This document shows, one piece after another, positions 16,889 through 24,959 of a stretch of DNA of 64,000 bases. Position 1 is the stretch's first letter. The number at the start of each line of letters is the position of its first letter. The position numbers and the translations under genes are program-made. The notes under the pieces were generated by a model, which saw nothing but the letters and a program-made list of their open reading frames with translations, was not told where the DNA came from and ran no database searches. Source of the stretch: Yinghuangia sp051388915 (GTDB taxonomy: Bacteria; Actinomycetota; Actinomycetes; Streptomycetales; Streptomycetaceae); the NCBI RefSeq assembly GCF_051388915.1, contig NZ_JBPKBH010000003.1, positions 372,001 to 436,000 of the forward strand, in the 5' to 3' direction.

Positions 16889-17761
16889 GTGCCCGCCCTC
16901 GCCCTGCCCCAGGTCCGCCACCGCCACATCGACGTCGACGGCCTGCGCGTCTTCTACCGCGAGACCGGGCCGACGGACGCGCCCACTCTGCTCCTGCTGC
17001 ACGGATTCCCGTCCAGTTCAAGGCAGTTCGCCCGACTGTTCGACGCGCTCGGGGCCGACTACCACCTGGTGGCGCCGGACTACCCCGGCTTCGGACACAG
17101 CGACGCCCCGGACGCCGCGTCCTTCACCTACACCTTCGACGCCCTCGCCGACGTCACCGAGAAGTTCCTACTGGCCATCGGGCTCGACCGCTTCTCCCTC
17201 TACGCCTTCGACTTCGGCGCCCCGGTCGGCTTCCGCATCGCCACCCGGCACCCGGAGTGGATCGAGGGCCTGATCGTGCAGAACGGCAACGCGTACCTCG
17301 AAGGACTCTCGGACGCGGCCCGCGAGATGACCGCCCACCGCCCCGGCACCCCCGGCGCCGAGGAAGCCGTACGCGGGCTCCTCACCCTCCCCGTCACCCG
17401 CTCGCAGTACGAGGGTGGCACCGCCGACCCCGAGCTCGTCGCCCCCGACGGGTGGACCGCCGACCAGCACTTCCTCGACCTCCCCGGCCGCGACGCCGTG
17501 CAGGTCGCCCTCGCCCTCGACTACCACAGCAACTTGGCGCTCTATCCGGTCTGGCAGGAATGGCTGCGCACCCACCGCCCGCCGACACTCATCGTCTGGG
17601 GCCGCAACGACCCCTTCTTCCCCGAGCCCGGCGCCCGCGCCTACCTCCGCGACCTGCCCGACGCCGAACTCCACGTCCTCGACACCGGCCACTTCGCGCT
17701 GGAGGACAAGCTCCCCGAAATCGCCCCGCTCATCGCCGCGTTCCTCGACGCCCGCGCCTGA
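16889..17761 (+). CDS. alpha/beta hydrolase (haloalkane dehalogenase/epoxide hydrolase-like)
   Basis: GTG 16889 follows GGAGG. The 290-aa enzyme has the oxyanion HGFP (38-41), a nucleophile elbow in which aspartate replaces serine (AFDFGAPVG, Asp108), acid Asp241 in WGRNDPFF, and His268 in DTGHFALE. An Asp nucleophile points to dehalogenases and epoxide hydrolases rather than esterases. A helical cap lies between about residues 135 and 220. The substrate is unknown. An operator-like dyad lies upstream and a perfect hairpin follows. Confidence 0.85.
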   Translation: MPALALPQVRHRHIDVDGLRVFYRETGPTDAPTLLLLHGFPSSSRQFARLFDALGADYHLVAPDYPGFGHSDAPDAASFTYTFDALADVTEKFLLAIGLDRFSLYAFDFGAPVGFRIATRHPEWIEGLIVQNGNAYLEGLSDAAREMTAHRPGTPGAEEAVRGLLTLPVTRSQYEGGTADPELVAPDGWTADQHFLDLPGRDAVQVALALDYHSNLALYPVWQEWLRTHRPPTLIVWGRNDPFFPEPGARAYLRDLPDAELHVLDTGHFALEDKLPEIAPLIAAFLDARA

Positions 17762-17852
17762 GCACGTCCCGCACCCGACCCGGGTCACCCCAACGCAGGC
17801 CGCACCCGACCCCGTCCACGCCGGCCCCGGCCCGCACCATCTGGACACACGG

Positions 17853-17887
17853 AAGAGGCCCACCGGTCCATGACCGGTGGGCCTCTT
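17853..17887. terminator. perfect 15-bp hairpin between hydrolase and tRNA-Leu genes
   Basis: The arms 17853-17867 and 17873-17887 are exactly complementary around a 5-nt loop (CCATG). Being symmetrical, it can end both the plus-strand hydrolase transcript and the minus-strand tRNA-Leu transcript, whose 3' end is only 7 nt away. Confidence 0.8.
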
Positions 17888-17893
17888 GCTCGG

Positions 17894-17977
17894 TGCGCGA
17901 GGGGGGAGTTGAACCCCCACGCCCTTTCGGGCACTGGAACCTGAATCCAGCGCGTCTGCCTATTCCGCCACCCGCGC
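17894..17977 (-). tRNA. tRNA-Leu(CAG)
   Basis: An 84-nt cloverleaf folds with acceptor GCGCGGG/CTCGCGC (one G-U pair), D arm GGCGGAATAGGCAGACGC, anticodon loop TTCAGGT with CAG, a long variable arm with a GCCC-GAAA-GGGC hairpin, and T arm GGGGGTTCAACTCCCCC. The long variable arm and A discriminator are leucine hallmarks. CCA is not encoded. A tRNA-Leu beside fhaA is conserved in actinobacteria. Confidence 0.95.
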
Positions 17978-18479
17978 GAGCAACGATTGAAGATTAGCAC
18001 GGATGCCGCGGCCGACTCGAATCATTACCCGCTGGTGGCATGGGCCACACCCAAATCGTGCGGACAGGTACAGAACGCACCTCCGCCGCCGGGGGTCCCC
18101 GTCCGGTGTCGCCCCGGGGTGTGCTTCGGTGGACCGGATCGCCCCCGGTTTCGCCGGGGCCATCCCCGCCGCCCCCGCGACTCCGGCATGCTTGACCTGC
18201 GCCGTCCGGATAGGAGGGCGTGTCGGCGGGGTAGACGCACCTGGTCACACCAACAACTGAGACAAGCGAGCCAGGAGAGCCAGGACGAGGGGCTGGGGGT
18301 GTAGGAATCCCTGTGAGGGCCAACACTCCCTACAGTGACCATGACGGGGAACCATGCCCGTTTCCCGAGCGTGGATACGATCAGTGAGCTGACTGTAGGA
18401 CTGGTCCGGGCCGGTGCGCCGGTCCGGGCACGCCCGTGCCCCGGGCGACGACGGCGACGCTTGAAGGAAGGAGGTGCCC
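17978..18479. other. 502-bp region upstream of the fhaA-pknB cluster
   Basis: No convincing coding sequence is seen. The region should hold promoters for leftward tRNA-Leu and for the rightward six-gene cluster. I could not assign -35/-10 boxes with confidence. Near 18300 TGTAGG is inverted 23 nt later as CCTACA (to about 18338), a weak dyad. The fhaA ribosome site AAGGAGG closes the region. Confidence 0.5.
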
Positions 18480-19394
18480 ATGGGTGTCCTGAAGAAGTTC
18501 GAGCAACGACTTGAGGGCCTGGTCAACGGCGCCTTCGCCAAGGCGTTCAAGTCGGACGTCCAGCCGGTCGAGATCGCCAGCGCGCTCAAGCGCGAGTGCG
18601 ACAGCAACGCGACCATCTGGAACCGTGACCGCACGATGGTGCCGAACGACTTCGTGGTCGAGCTCGGCTCGCACGACTACGAGCGGCTGAGCCCGTACGC
18701 GCAGCAACTCGGCGCGGAGCTCTCCACCATGGTGCGCGACTACGCGCAGCAGCAGCGCTACTCCTTCATCGGCCCCGTCGAGGTGCACTTCGAGCAGGCC
18801 GACGACCTCGACACCGGCCTCTACCGGGTGCGCAGCCAGGCACTGGCCGGCAGCCAGTCCCAGGGTTCCCCTGGGTACGGGCCGCCGGGACCGGTAGCGT
18901 CTCCCGCGCAACCGCACTATCCCGTGGAGCAGCAGTACGGTTCGCCCGGCCATCCGCCGCAGGGCCCCGCACCGCAGTTCCACCACACCCCGCCTGCCTA
19001 CCCGCAGGCGGGGGGCATGCCGCCGGGCCCACCCATGGGACACGGCGCCGGCCTGCCGCCCAAGCCGCCGGGCCCCCCGCCCGGTCAGGCGCCCGCGCCG
19101 TACCGCCCGCCGGTGCTGCGCAGTTGGGTCGAGGTCAACGGGATGCGCCACGAGATCACCGCCCCGGTCGTGAAACTGGGCCGGAGCACCGACGCGGACG
19201 TACGGGTCGACGACCCGAGCGTGTCGCGGCACCACGCCGAGATCAGGATCGGCCCACCGCCGTCGATCGCCGACCTCGGTTCGACGAACGGGATCGTCGT
19301 GGACGGGCAGCACTGCCAGCGTGCCGCCCTCCGCGACGGGTCGAGGATCGTGCTGGGCAGTACCACTGTCGTGTTCCGTCAAACCGAGGGGTGA
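18480..19394 (+). CDS. fhaA: FHA-domain protein FhaA (DUF3662 plus FHA)
   Basis: ATG 18480 lies just after AAGGAGG; the in-frame GTG six bases earlier overlaps that site, so ATG is preferred (304 aa). Residues 1-120 are the DUF3662 domain (MGVLKKFEQRLEGLVNGAF). A Pro/Gln/Gly-rich linker follows, then a C-terminal FHA domain with LGRSTDADVRVDDPSVSRHHAEI and LGSTNGIVV. FHA domains bind phosphothreonine. In mycobacteria FhaA is a PknB substrate that binds the lipid-II flippase MurJ; the same role is inferred here from cluster position. Confidence 0.93.
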   Translation: MGVLKKFEQRLEGLVNGAFAKAFKSDVQPVEIASALKRECDSNATIWNRDRTMVPNDFVVELGSHDYERLSPYAQQLGAELSTMVRDYAQQQRYSFIGPVEVHFEQADDLDTGLYRVRSQALAGSQSQGSPGYGPPGPVASPAQPHYPVEQQYGSPGHPPQGPAPQFHHTPPAYPQAGGMPPGPPMGHGAGLPPKPPGPPPGQAPAPYRPPVLRSWVEVNGMRHEITAPVVKLGRSTDADVRVDDPSVSRHHAEIRIGPPPSIADLGSTNGIVVDGQHCQRAALRDGSRIVLGSTTVVFRQTEG

Positions 19395-19404
19395 CATCGG
19401 GCGC

Positions 19405-19947
19405 ATGTCTGAGCTGACCCTCACCGTCATGCGGCTGGGTTTCCTCGCCGTGCTGTGGCTGTTCGTCATCGTCGCGGTCCAGGTGATCCGCAGCGATCTG
19501 TTCGGCACGCGCGTGACCCAACGGCCCATGCGGCGGCGCAACTCCGCCGTCCCGGCCAACGCCGCCGCCGCGGTGCCTCCACCGGTCGCCCAGCAGGCGC
19601 CTCCCCCGCAAGCCCGCGGCCCGCGCCGCGGAGCGGCCCAGCCGCAGCGCAACGCACCGTCCAAGCTCGTCATCACGGGCGGCTCGTTGACCGGCACCAC
19701 GATGAATCTGACGGAACAGCAGATCACCATCGGCCGGGCCCACGACTCGACCATCGTGCTCGACGACGACTACGCGTCGAGCCGGCACGCCCGCATCTAC
19801 CCGGCTCCCGACGGCACCTGGATCGTCGAGGACCTCGGGTCCACCAACGGCACCTACCTGGACCGCACGCGCTTGACCGGCCCCACCCCCGTTCCCCTCG
19901 GAGCGCCGATCCGCATCGGCAAGACCGTTATCGAGCTGCGCAGGTAG
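19405..19947 (+). CDS. fhaB: FHA-domain membrane protein FhaB
   Basis: ATG 19405, 10 nt after the fhaA stop, gives 180 aa. One membrane segment near the N terminus (LGFLAVLWLFVIVAVQVI) is followed by a basic, Pro/Ala-rich linker and a C-terminal FHA domain with IGRAHDSTIVLDDDYASSRHA and DLGSTNGTYLDRTRL. The RSDLFGTRV stretch after the membrane segment is strongly conserved in actinobacterial FhaB. It reads phosphothreonine at the membrane and in mycobacteria links PknB signalling to division. It starts in the same operon as fhaA and ends 5 nt before pstP. Confidence 0.92.
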   Translation: MSELTLTVMRLGFLAVLWLFVIVAVQVIRSDLFGTRVTQRPMRRRNSAVPANAAAAVPPPVAQQAPPPQARGPRRGAAQPQRNAPSKLVITGGSLTGTTMNLTEQQITIGRAHDSTIVLDDDYASSRHARIYPAPDGTWIVEDLGSTNGTYLDRTRLTGPTPVPLGAPIRIGKTVIELRR

Positions 19948-19952
19948 CCTGA

Positions 19953-21584
19953 ATGAGCCTCTCTCTCCGCTTCGCCGCCGGATCGCACAAAGGCATGATC
20001 CGCGAGGGCAACGAGGACTCCGGCTATGCCGGTCCACGCCTGCTCGCGGTCGCCGACGGCATGGGCGGCGCCGCCGCGGGCGAGGTGGCGAGCTCCGAGG
20101 TCCTCTCCACCATCGTGGAGCTCGACGAAGACCTCCCCGGCGCCGATCTGCGCGACACGCTGCGCCTCGCGGTCGACCGCGCCAACGACCGCCTGCGCGT
20201 GATGATCGAGGACGACCCCGGCCTGGAGGGCATGGGGACCACGCTGACCGCGCTGCTGTGGACCGGCAACGGCCTCGGCCTCGTGCACGTCGGCGACTCC
20301 CGCGCGTACCTCCTGCGCGACGGCATGCTGGAGCAGATCACCCAGGACCACACCTGGGTGCAGCGCCTCGTCGACGAGGGCCGCATCACCGAGGAGGAGG
20401 CCGGGCACCACCCGCAGCGCTCCCTCCTGATGCGCGCGCTCGACGGCCGCGGCCAGGTCGAACCGGACCTGGCGGTGCGCGAGGCGCGCGCCGGCGACCG
20501 CTACCTCGTGTGCAGCGACGGCCTGTCCGGCGTGGTCAGCCGCGAGACGATGCAGGACACCCTGCTCGCGCTCGTCGATCCGCGGGACGCCGTCCAGGAG
20601 TTGATCCAGCTCGCGCTGCGCGGCGGCGGCCCCGACAACATCACCTGCATCGTCGCGGACATCGTCGACGTCGACCAGACGCCGTCCGACATCCCGATGG
20701 TGGTCGGTGCGGTCGCCGACGACTTCGCCGGGGACACCGCGACGCTGCCCACCACGCCCGCCTCGCGCGCCCGCGAACTGACCGCAGGCGAGTACGAGAA
20801 CGAGGCCCTGGTCCCGGACGCCGCGGCGCCCAACCGCCGCCGCCCCAAGCCCGCGTGGCGCCGCACGCTCCCCTTCTGGGGCCCGGCGGTCGTGCTGCTC
20901 GCGGCGCTCGGCGGCGCGTACTGGTGGACCCAGACGCAGTACTACGTCGCCAAGGACGGCGACCACGTCGCGATCTACCGCGGCATCGACACCGAGATCT
21001 TCGGCATCTCGCTGTCCAGCCCGTACAAGCAGTACACCGCGGTCACGATGCCGCTCATCGGCGCGGAGTACCGGGACAGCCTCGCGGAGCGCTACGACGC
21101 GTCGAGCCTGTCGGACGCCCGGAAGTACGCGGAGAAGCTCGAACGCCAGGCGGGCGTCTGCCGCCAGGTCATCGACTGGAACCGCGACCATCCCCCGACC
21201 GTCTCTCCCGAGGTACCGCAGAACCCGGCGCCGACGCAGGCCCCGGTGACCGGCCTCCCGGGAGGGGATAACGTGAGCACGTCCCCGACCACGGGTGTGC
21301 AGGCGGCGCCGATGCGCACGCCGACGCCGACCGCGAGCGGGCGGCCCGGATCGGACGGCGTCTCGCGGTCCACGGCACGGCCCACCGCGGAGCCCGGCAG
21401 GACCGCCGGCTCGGGGCAGCGGCCCGGCGCCAACCAGTCCCCGTCGCAGGGCGCACCGAACGCCCCGGCGCCGACCACCACGCCTCCCCCGCCGGCCTCG
21501 ACCGCTCCCACGCCGCAGATCGACCTCGGTCCCGACCAGGAACTGATCAGCAAGTGCGACGAGCAGCCGATCGGCCCGAGGTGA
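19953..21584 (+). CDS. pstP: PP2C-family Ser/Thr phosphatase PstP
   Basis: The 543-aa protein has an N-terminal PP2C catalytic domain (about 1-235). Metal-binding motifs are VADGMGGAAAGEVAS, VHVGDSRAYLL, CSDGLSG and GGPDNITCIV. A juxtamembrane Arg/Pro-rich stretch precedes one membrane helix (LPFWGPAVVLLAALGGAYWW), then an extracellular domain with a C-terminal Pro/Thr-rich tail. It should dephosphorylate PknB and its substrates and is the only PP2C in the block. The long Pro/Thr-rich extracellular tail (about 130 residues) is longer than I expect for mycobacterial PstP. Confidence 0.94.
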   Translation: MSLSLRFAAGSHKGMIREGNEDSGYAGPRLLAVADGMGGAAAGEVASSEVLSTIVELDEDLPGADLRDTLRLAVDRANDRLRVMIEDDPGLEGMGTTLTALLWTGNGLGLVHVGDSRAYLLRDGMLEQITQDHTWVQRLVDEGRITEEEAGHHPQRSLLMRALDGRGQVEPDLAVREARAGDRYLVCSDGLSGVVSRETMQDTLLALVDPRDAVQELIQLALRGGGPDNITCIVADIVDVDQTPSDIPMVVGAVADDFAGDTATLPTTPASRARELTAGEYENEALVPDAAAPNRRRPKPAWRRTLPFWGPAVVLLAALGGAYWWTQTQYYVAKDGDHVAIYRGIDTEIFGISLSSPYKQYTAVTMPLIGAEYRDSLAERYDASSLSDARKYAEKLERQAGVCRQVIDWNRDHPPTVSPEVPQNPAPTQAPVTGLPGGDNVSTSPTTGVQAAPMRTPTPTASGRPGSDGVSRSTARPTAEPGRTAGSGQRPGANQSPSQGAPNAPAPTTTPPPPASTAPTPQIDLGPDQELISKCDEQPIGPR

Positions 21585-21595
21585 GGGGTAACGCC

Positions 21596-23323
21596 GTGAG
21601 CAACACGACGATCACCCCCCAGTCCGCACCGAACCGCCGCAACACCGAGCTGATGATGCTCGGCTTCGCCGTGCTCGTCCCGGTGCTGGCGTACGCGAAC
21701 GTCGGTCTGGCGGACAACGGCAGCCTGCCGACCGGGCTGGTGTCGTACGGCCTGGGCCTCGGCCTCATGGCGGGCCTCGCGCACCTGGTGGTCCGCAAGT
21801 TCACGCCGTACGCCGACCCGCTGCTGCTGCCGCTGGCGACGTTCCTCAACGGCATGGGCCTGGTCCTCATCTACCGGCTCGACCTCGACCTGTCGCGCAA
21901 GGCCGCGCCGACCCAGCTCATGTACACGGCGGTCGGCGTCGCGTTGTTCGTCGGCGTCGTGGTGTTCATGCGCGACCACCGGCTGCTCCAGCGGTACACG
22001 TACATCGCCATGCTGGTGGCACTCGTGCTGCTGGTGTCCCCCATCCCGTTCCCGGGCGACACCTACGGCGCGAAGATCTGGATCCGGCTGGGCCCGTTCT
22101 CGATCCAGCCGGGCGAGTTCACCAAGATCGTGCTGACCGTGTTCTTCGCGGGCTACCTCATGGTCAAGCGCGACGCGCTCGCGCTGGCCAGCCGCAAGGT
22201 CATGGGCATGTACCTGCCGCGCGGCCGCGACCTGGGCCCGATCCTCGTGGTGTGGATCCTGAGCCTGCTGATCCTGGTCTTCGAACGCGACCTGGGCACC
22301 TCGCTGCTGTTCTTCGGCATGTTCGTGGTGATGCTCTACATCGCGACCGAGCGGGTGAGCTGGCTGATCTTCGGCCTGGTGATGGCCGGGACCGGTGCCG
22401 CGGTGGTCGGCTCGCTGGAGCCGCACGTGAAGGGCCGCGTCGACGCGTGGCTCGACCCGCTGGCCATCTACAGCGACAACCCGCCGGCCGGCGGCTCCGA
22501 GCAGCTCGCCCAGGCGCTGTTCGGCTACGGCGACGGCGGCCTGCTCGGCAAGGGCCTCAACCAGGGCTTCCCGAACGAGATCGGCTTCGCGGCGCGCAGC
22601 GACTTCATCCTCACCACGGTCGGCGAAGAGCTGGGCCTCGCCGGCATGATGGCGATCTTCATGGTGTACGCGCTGCTCATCGAGCGCGGCCTGCGCACCG
22701 CCCTGGCCGCCCGCGACCCCTTCGGCAAGTTGCTCGCCGCGGGCCTGTCGGTCGTCATGGCGCTCCAGGTCTTCGTCGTCGCGGGCGGCGTCACCGGCCT
22801 CATCCCACTGACCGGTATGACCATGCCGTTCCTCGCGCAGGGCGGTTCGTCGGTCATCACCAACTGGATCCTGGTGGCGATCCTCATCGTGATCAGCCAC
22901 ACCGCCCGGCGTCCCGCTCCCCCGGCCGTCGCGGGCGAGGTCTCGGCGACCCAGAACAGCCGCGGCGGCCGTCGCCGGCGCATCGAGGACACCCCGCTCG
23001 ACCAGGCCGACCTGGACGAACTCGCCGAGCCCACGCCGGTGCAGGGCTCGGAGCTGGGCGACCTCTCGGGCGGCGGCGCGGACCACGGCCGGGACTCCGC
23101 CGACGTCGACAAATCGGACGACGTGGACGCCCGTGGACCGGGTTCCGGGTCGGCGGCGGAACCGCGGAGGGCCGAACCCGCGTCTCCTCCTGACGCGTTG
23201 ACCGTGCCGGGAGGAGTACCCGGAGGTGTGCCGGGGATGCCCGGTGTCCCGCCGCGGCCGGCGGGTCCTCCCGGGGCCCCGCCCAACGCCGATCAGACGG
23301 GACCGAGAGGACACAGCCAGTGA
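21596..23323 (+). CDS. rodA: RodA/FtsW/SpoVE-type SEDS peptidoglycan polymerase
   Basis: GTG 21596, with GAGGGG upstream and 12 nt after pstP, gives 575 aa. About ten membrane segments are present. SEDS hallmarks include WIRLGPFSIQPGEFTKI, FERDLGTSLLFFGMF, SEQLAQALFGYGDGG and GVTGLIPLTGMTMPFLAQGGSS. SEDS proteins polymerise lipid II and pair with a class B PBP, here the adjacent PbpA. The last 130 residues are a hydrophilic Arg/Pro/Gly-rich cytoplasmic tail. Possible phosphorylation by PknB is inference. Confidence 0.94.
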   Translation: MSNTTITPQSAPNRRNTELMMLGFAVLVPVLAYANVGLADNGSLPTGLVSYGLGLGLMAGLAHLVVRKFTPYADPLLLPLATFLNGMGLVLIYRLDLDLSRKAAPTQLMYTAVGVALFVGVVVFMRDHRLLQRYTYIAMLVALVLLVSPIPFPGDTYGAKIWIRLGPFSIQPGEFTKIVLTVFFAGYLMVKRDALALASRKVMGMYLPRGRDLGPILVVWILSLLILVFERDLGTSLLFFGMFVVMLYIATERVSWLIFGLVMAGTGAAVVGSLEPHVKGRVDAWLDPLAIYSDNPPAGGSEQLAQALFGYGDGGLLGKGLNQGFPNEIGFAARSDFILTTVGEELGLAGMMAIFMVYALLIERGLRTALAARDPFGKLLAAGLSVVMALQVFVVAGGVTGLIPLTGMTMPFLAQGGSSVITNWILVAILIVISHTARRPAPPAVAGEVSATQNSRGGRRRRIEDTPLDQADLDELAEPTPVQGSELGDLSGGGADHGRDSADVDKSDDVDARGPGSGSAAEPRRAEPASPPDALTVPGGVPGGVPGMPGVPPRPAGPPGAPPNADQTGPRGHSQ

Positions 23324-23339
23324 GGAATTGGGATCGCAA

Positions 23340-24839
23340 GTGAACAAGCCCCTGCGCAAAGTGTCCGTGTTCTGCATGCTCCTCGTGGCCGCGCTGATGC
23401 TCCGGACCAACTGGATCCAGGTCGTCAAGGCCGACGAATACTCCGGTCACGACAAGAACCGCCGCGCGGTGTACGAGGAGTACTCGCACCCGCGCGGCGA
23501 CTTCTTCGTCGAGAACAAGCCCATCACCGGCTCGGTCGAGACCGACAGCAAGTACTACGAGTACCAGCGGACCTACCTCAACGGCCCGATGTACGCCCCG
23601 ATCACCGGCTTCAAGTCGCAGTTCTTCGGCTCGAACTTCCTCGAAGGCGTGGAGAACGAGATCCTCAACGGCGAGGACGACCGGCTCTTCGTGCGCCGCG
23701 TGATCGACGTCATCACCGGCAAGGACCGTCGCGGCGGCAACGTCGACCTGACGATCAACGCCAAGGCGCAGGAGGCGGCGTTCAACGGCCTCAACGGCAA
23801 GACCGGCGCGGCCGTGGCGATCGACCCGACGACGGGCAAGATCCTCGCGATGGCGTCGACGCCGTCGTACGACCCGAACAAGCTGGCGGTCAACGACTCG
23901 AAGGCGCAGCAGGCCGAGTGGGACTCGCTGCAACCCGACAAGAACCCGTCGCGTCCGATGGACAACCGGGCGATCCGCAACACGTACGCCCCGGGCTCGA
24001 CGTTCAAACTGGTCACCGCGGCCGCGGCACTGTCCAGCGGGCAGTACCAGCCGGACACGGCCACCAACTTCGAGTCCCCGCTGCGCTATCCGAACTCGGT
24101 CAGCTCGCTCCCCGACCAGGCCGGCCCCGCGGCCTGCCAGGGCTCGACGCTCAAGGTCGCGCTGGAGAAGTCCTGCAACTCGGTGTTCGCCGGCATCGGC
24201 ATGCAGCTCGGCGACGAGGCCATCAAGAACCAGGCGCAGGCCTTCGGGTTCAACGACTTCGGGAAGTACGACTTCACGAAGGGCGTGGACACCAAGAACA
24301 ACCTGACGATTCCGACCCGTGTCACCGCCAGCATCTACCCGTCCAACGACGAGGACGGTGCCACGATGCGCGCCTCGATCGGGCAGCAGAGCGTGGCGGC
24401 GACCCCGCTCCAGATGGCCAGTGTCGTGGCGACCATCGCCAACAACGGCAAGGTCATGGAGCCGTATCTGGTCAGCTCGCTGCGCTCGCAGAGCCTGGAC
24501 ACCATCGAGCAGCGCGGGCAGAACCAGCTCAACGAGGCGGTCAAGCCCGAAGTCGCCTCGCAGCTCCAGGACATGATGGTCGGTGTCGTCGAGAACGGCT
24601 GCACGGCCGCCAAGATCTCCGGGGTGAAGGTCGGCGGCAAGACGGGCACCGCGCAGCGCGGTCCGAACAACGACCAGCGCCCGTACGCGTGGTTCGTCTC
24701 GTTCGCCGAGGTCGACGGCAAGAAGGTCGCCGTCGCCGTGGTGGTCGAGGACAGCGACGCCACCCGCGACGAGATCAGCGGCTGCAAGAGCGCGGCCCCG
24801 ATCGCCGTCTCGATGATGAAGGCGGCCCTCGGGAAGTGA
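23340..24839 (+). CDS. pbpA: class B penicillin-binding protein PbpA
   Basis: GTG 23340, 17 nt after rodA, gives 499 aa. An N-terminal membrane anchor (VSVFCMLLVAALMLRTNW) is followed by the dimerisation region and the transpeptidase domain. The domain has SxxK as GSTFK (catalytic Ser), SxN as SCN in LEKSCNSVFAGIG, and KTG as GGKTGTAQRG. It cross-links glycan made by RodA. The missing N-terminal extension and short size match actinobacterial PbpA rather than FtsI. The penultimate gene of the cluster, it is followed by a 120-nt gap before pknB that may hold an internal promoter. Confidence 0.94.
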   Translation: MNKPLRKVSVFCMLLVAALMLRTNWIQVVKADEYSGHDKNRRAVYEEYSHPRGDFFVENKPITGSVETDSKYYEYQRTYLNGPMYAPITGFKSQFFGSNFLEGVENEILNGEDDRLFVRRVIDVITGKDRRGGNVDLTINAKAQEAAFNGLNGKTGAAVAIDPTTGKILAMASTPSYDPNKLAVNDSKAQQAEWDSLQPDKNPSRPMDNRAIRNTYAPGSTFKLVTAAAALSSGQYQPDTATNFESPLRYPNSVSSLPDQAGPAACQGSTLKVALEKSCNSVFAGIGMQLGDEAIKNQAQAFGFNDFGKYDFTKGVDTKNNLTIPTRVTASIYPSNDEDGATMRASIGQQSVAATPLQMASVVATIANNGKVMEPYLVSSLRSQSLDTIEQRGQNQLNEAVKPEVASQLQDMMVGVVENGCTAAKISGVKVGGKTGTAQRGPNNDQRPYAWFVSFAEVDGKKVAVAVVVEDSDATRDEISGCKSAAPIAVSMMKAALGK

Positions 24840-24959
24840 GACCCGACACATCGGGCCGCCCAGACTTGATCAGTCCGTGACATCCGTGCGACCCCCGGCC
24901 CCGGTAGCGTGTCCGAGGACGTTCAGGGCCGTGGACCGGTGAGGGAAAGGCTGGAAGCT

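Noticed and set aside
21092..23428. Long minus-strand frame opposite pstP/rodA
   Set aside because: Antisense to conserved genes; His/Gln/Arg-rich noise.
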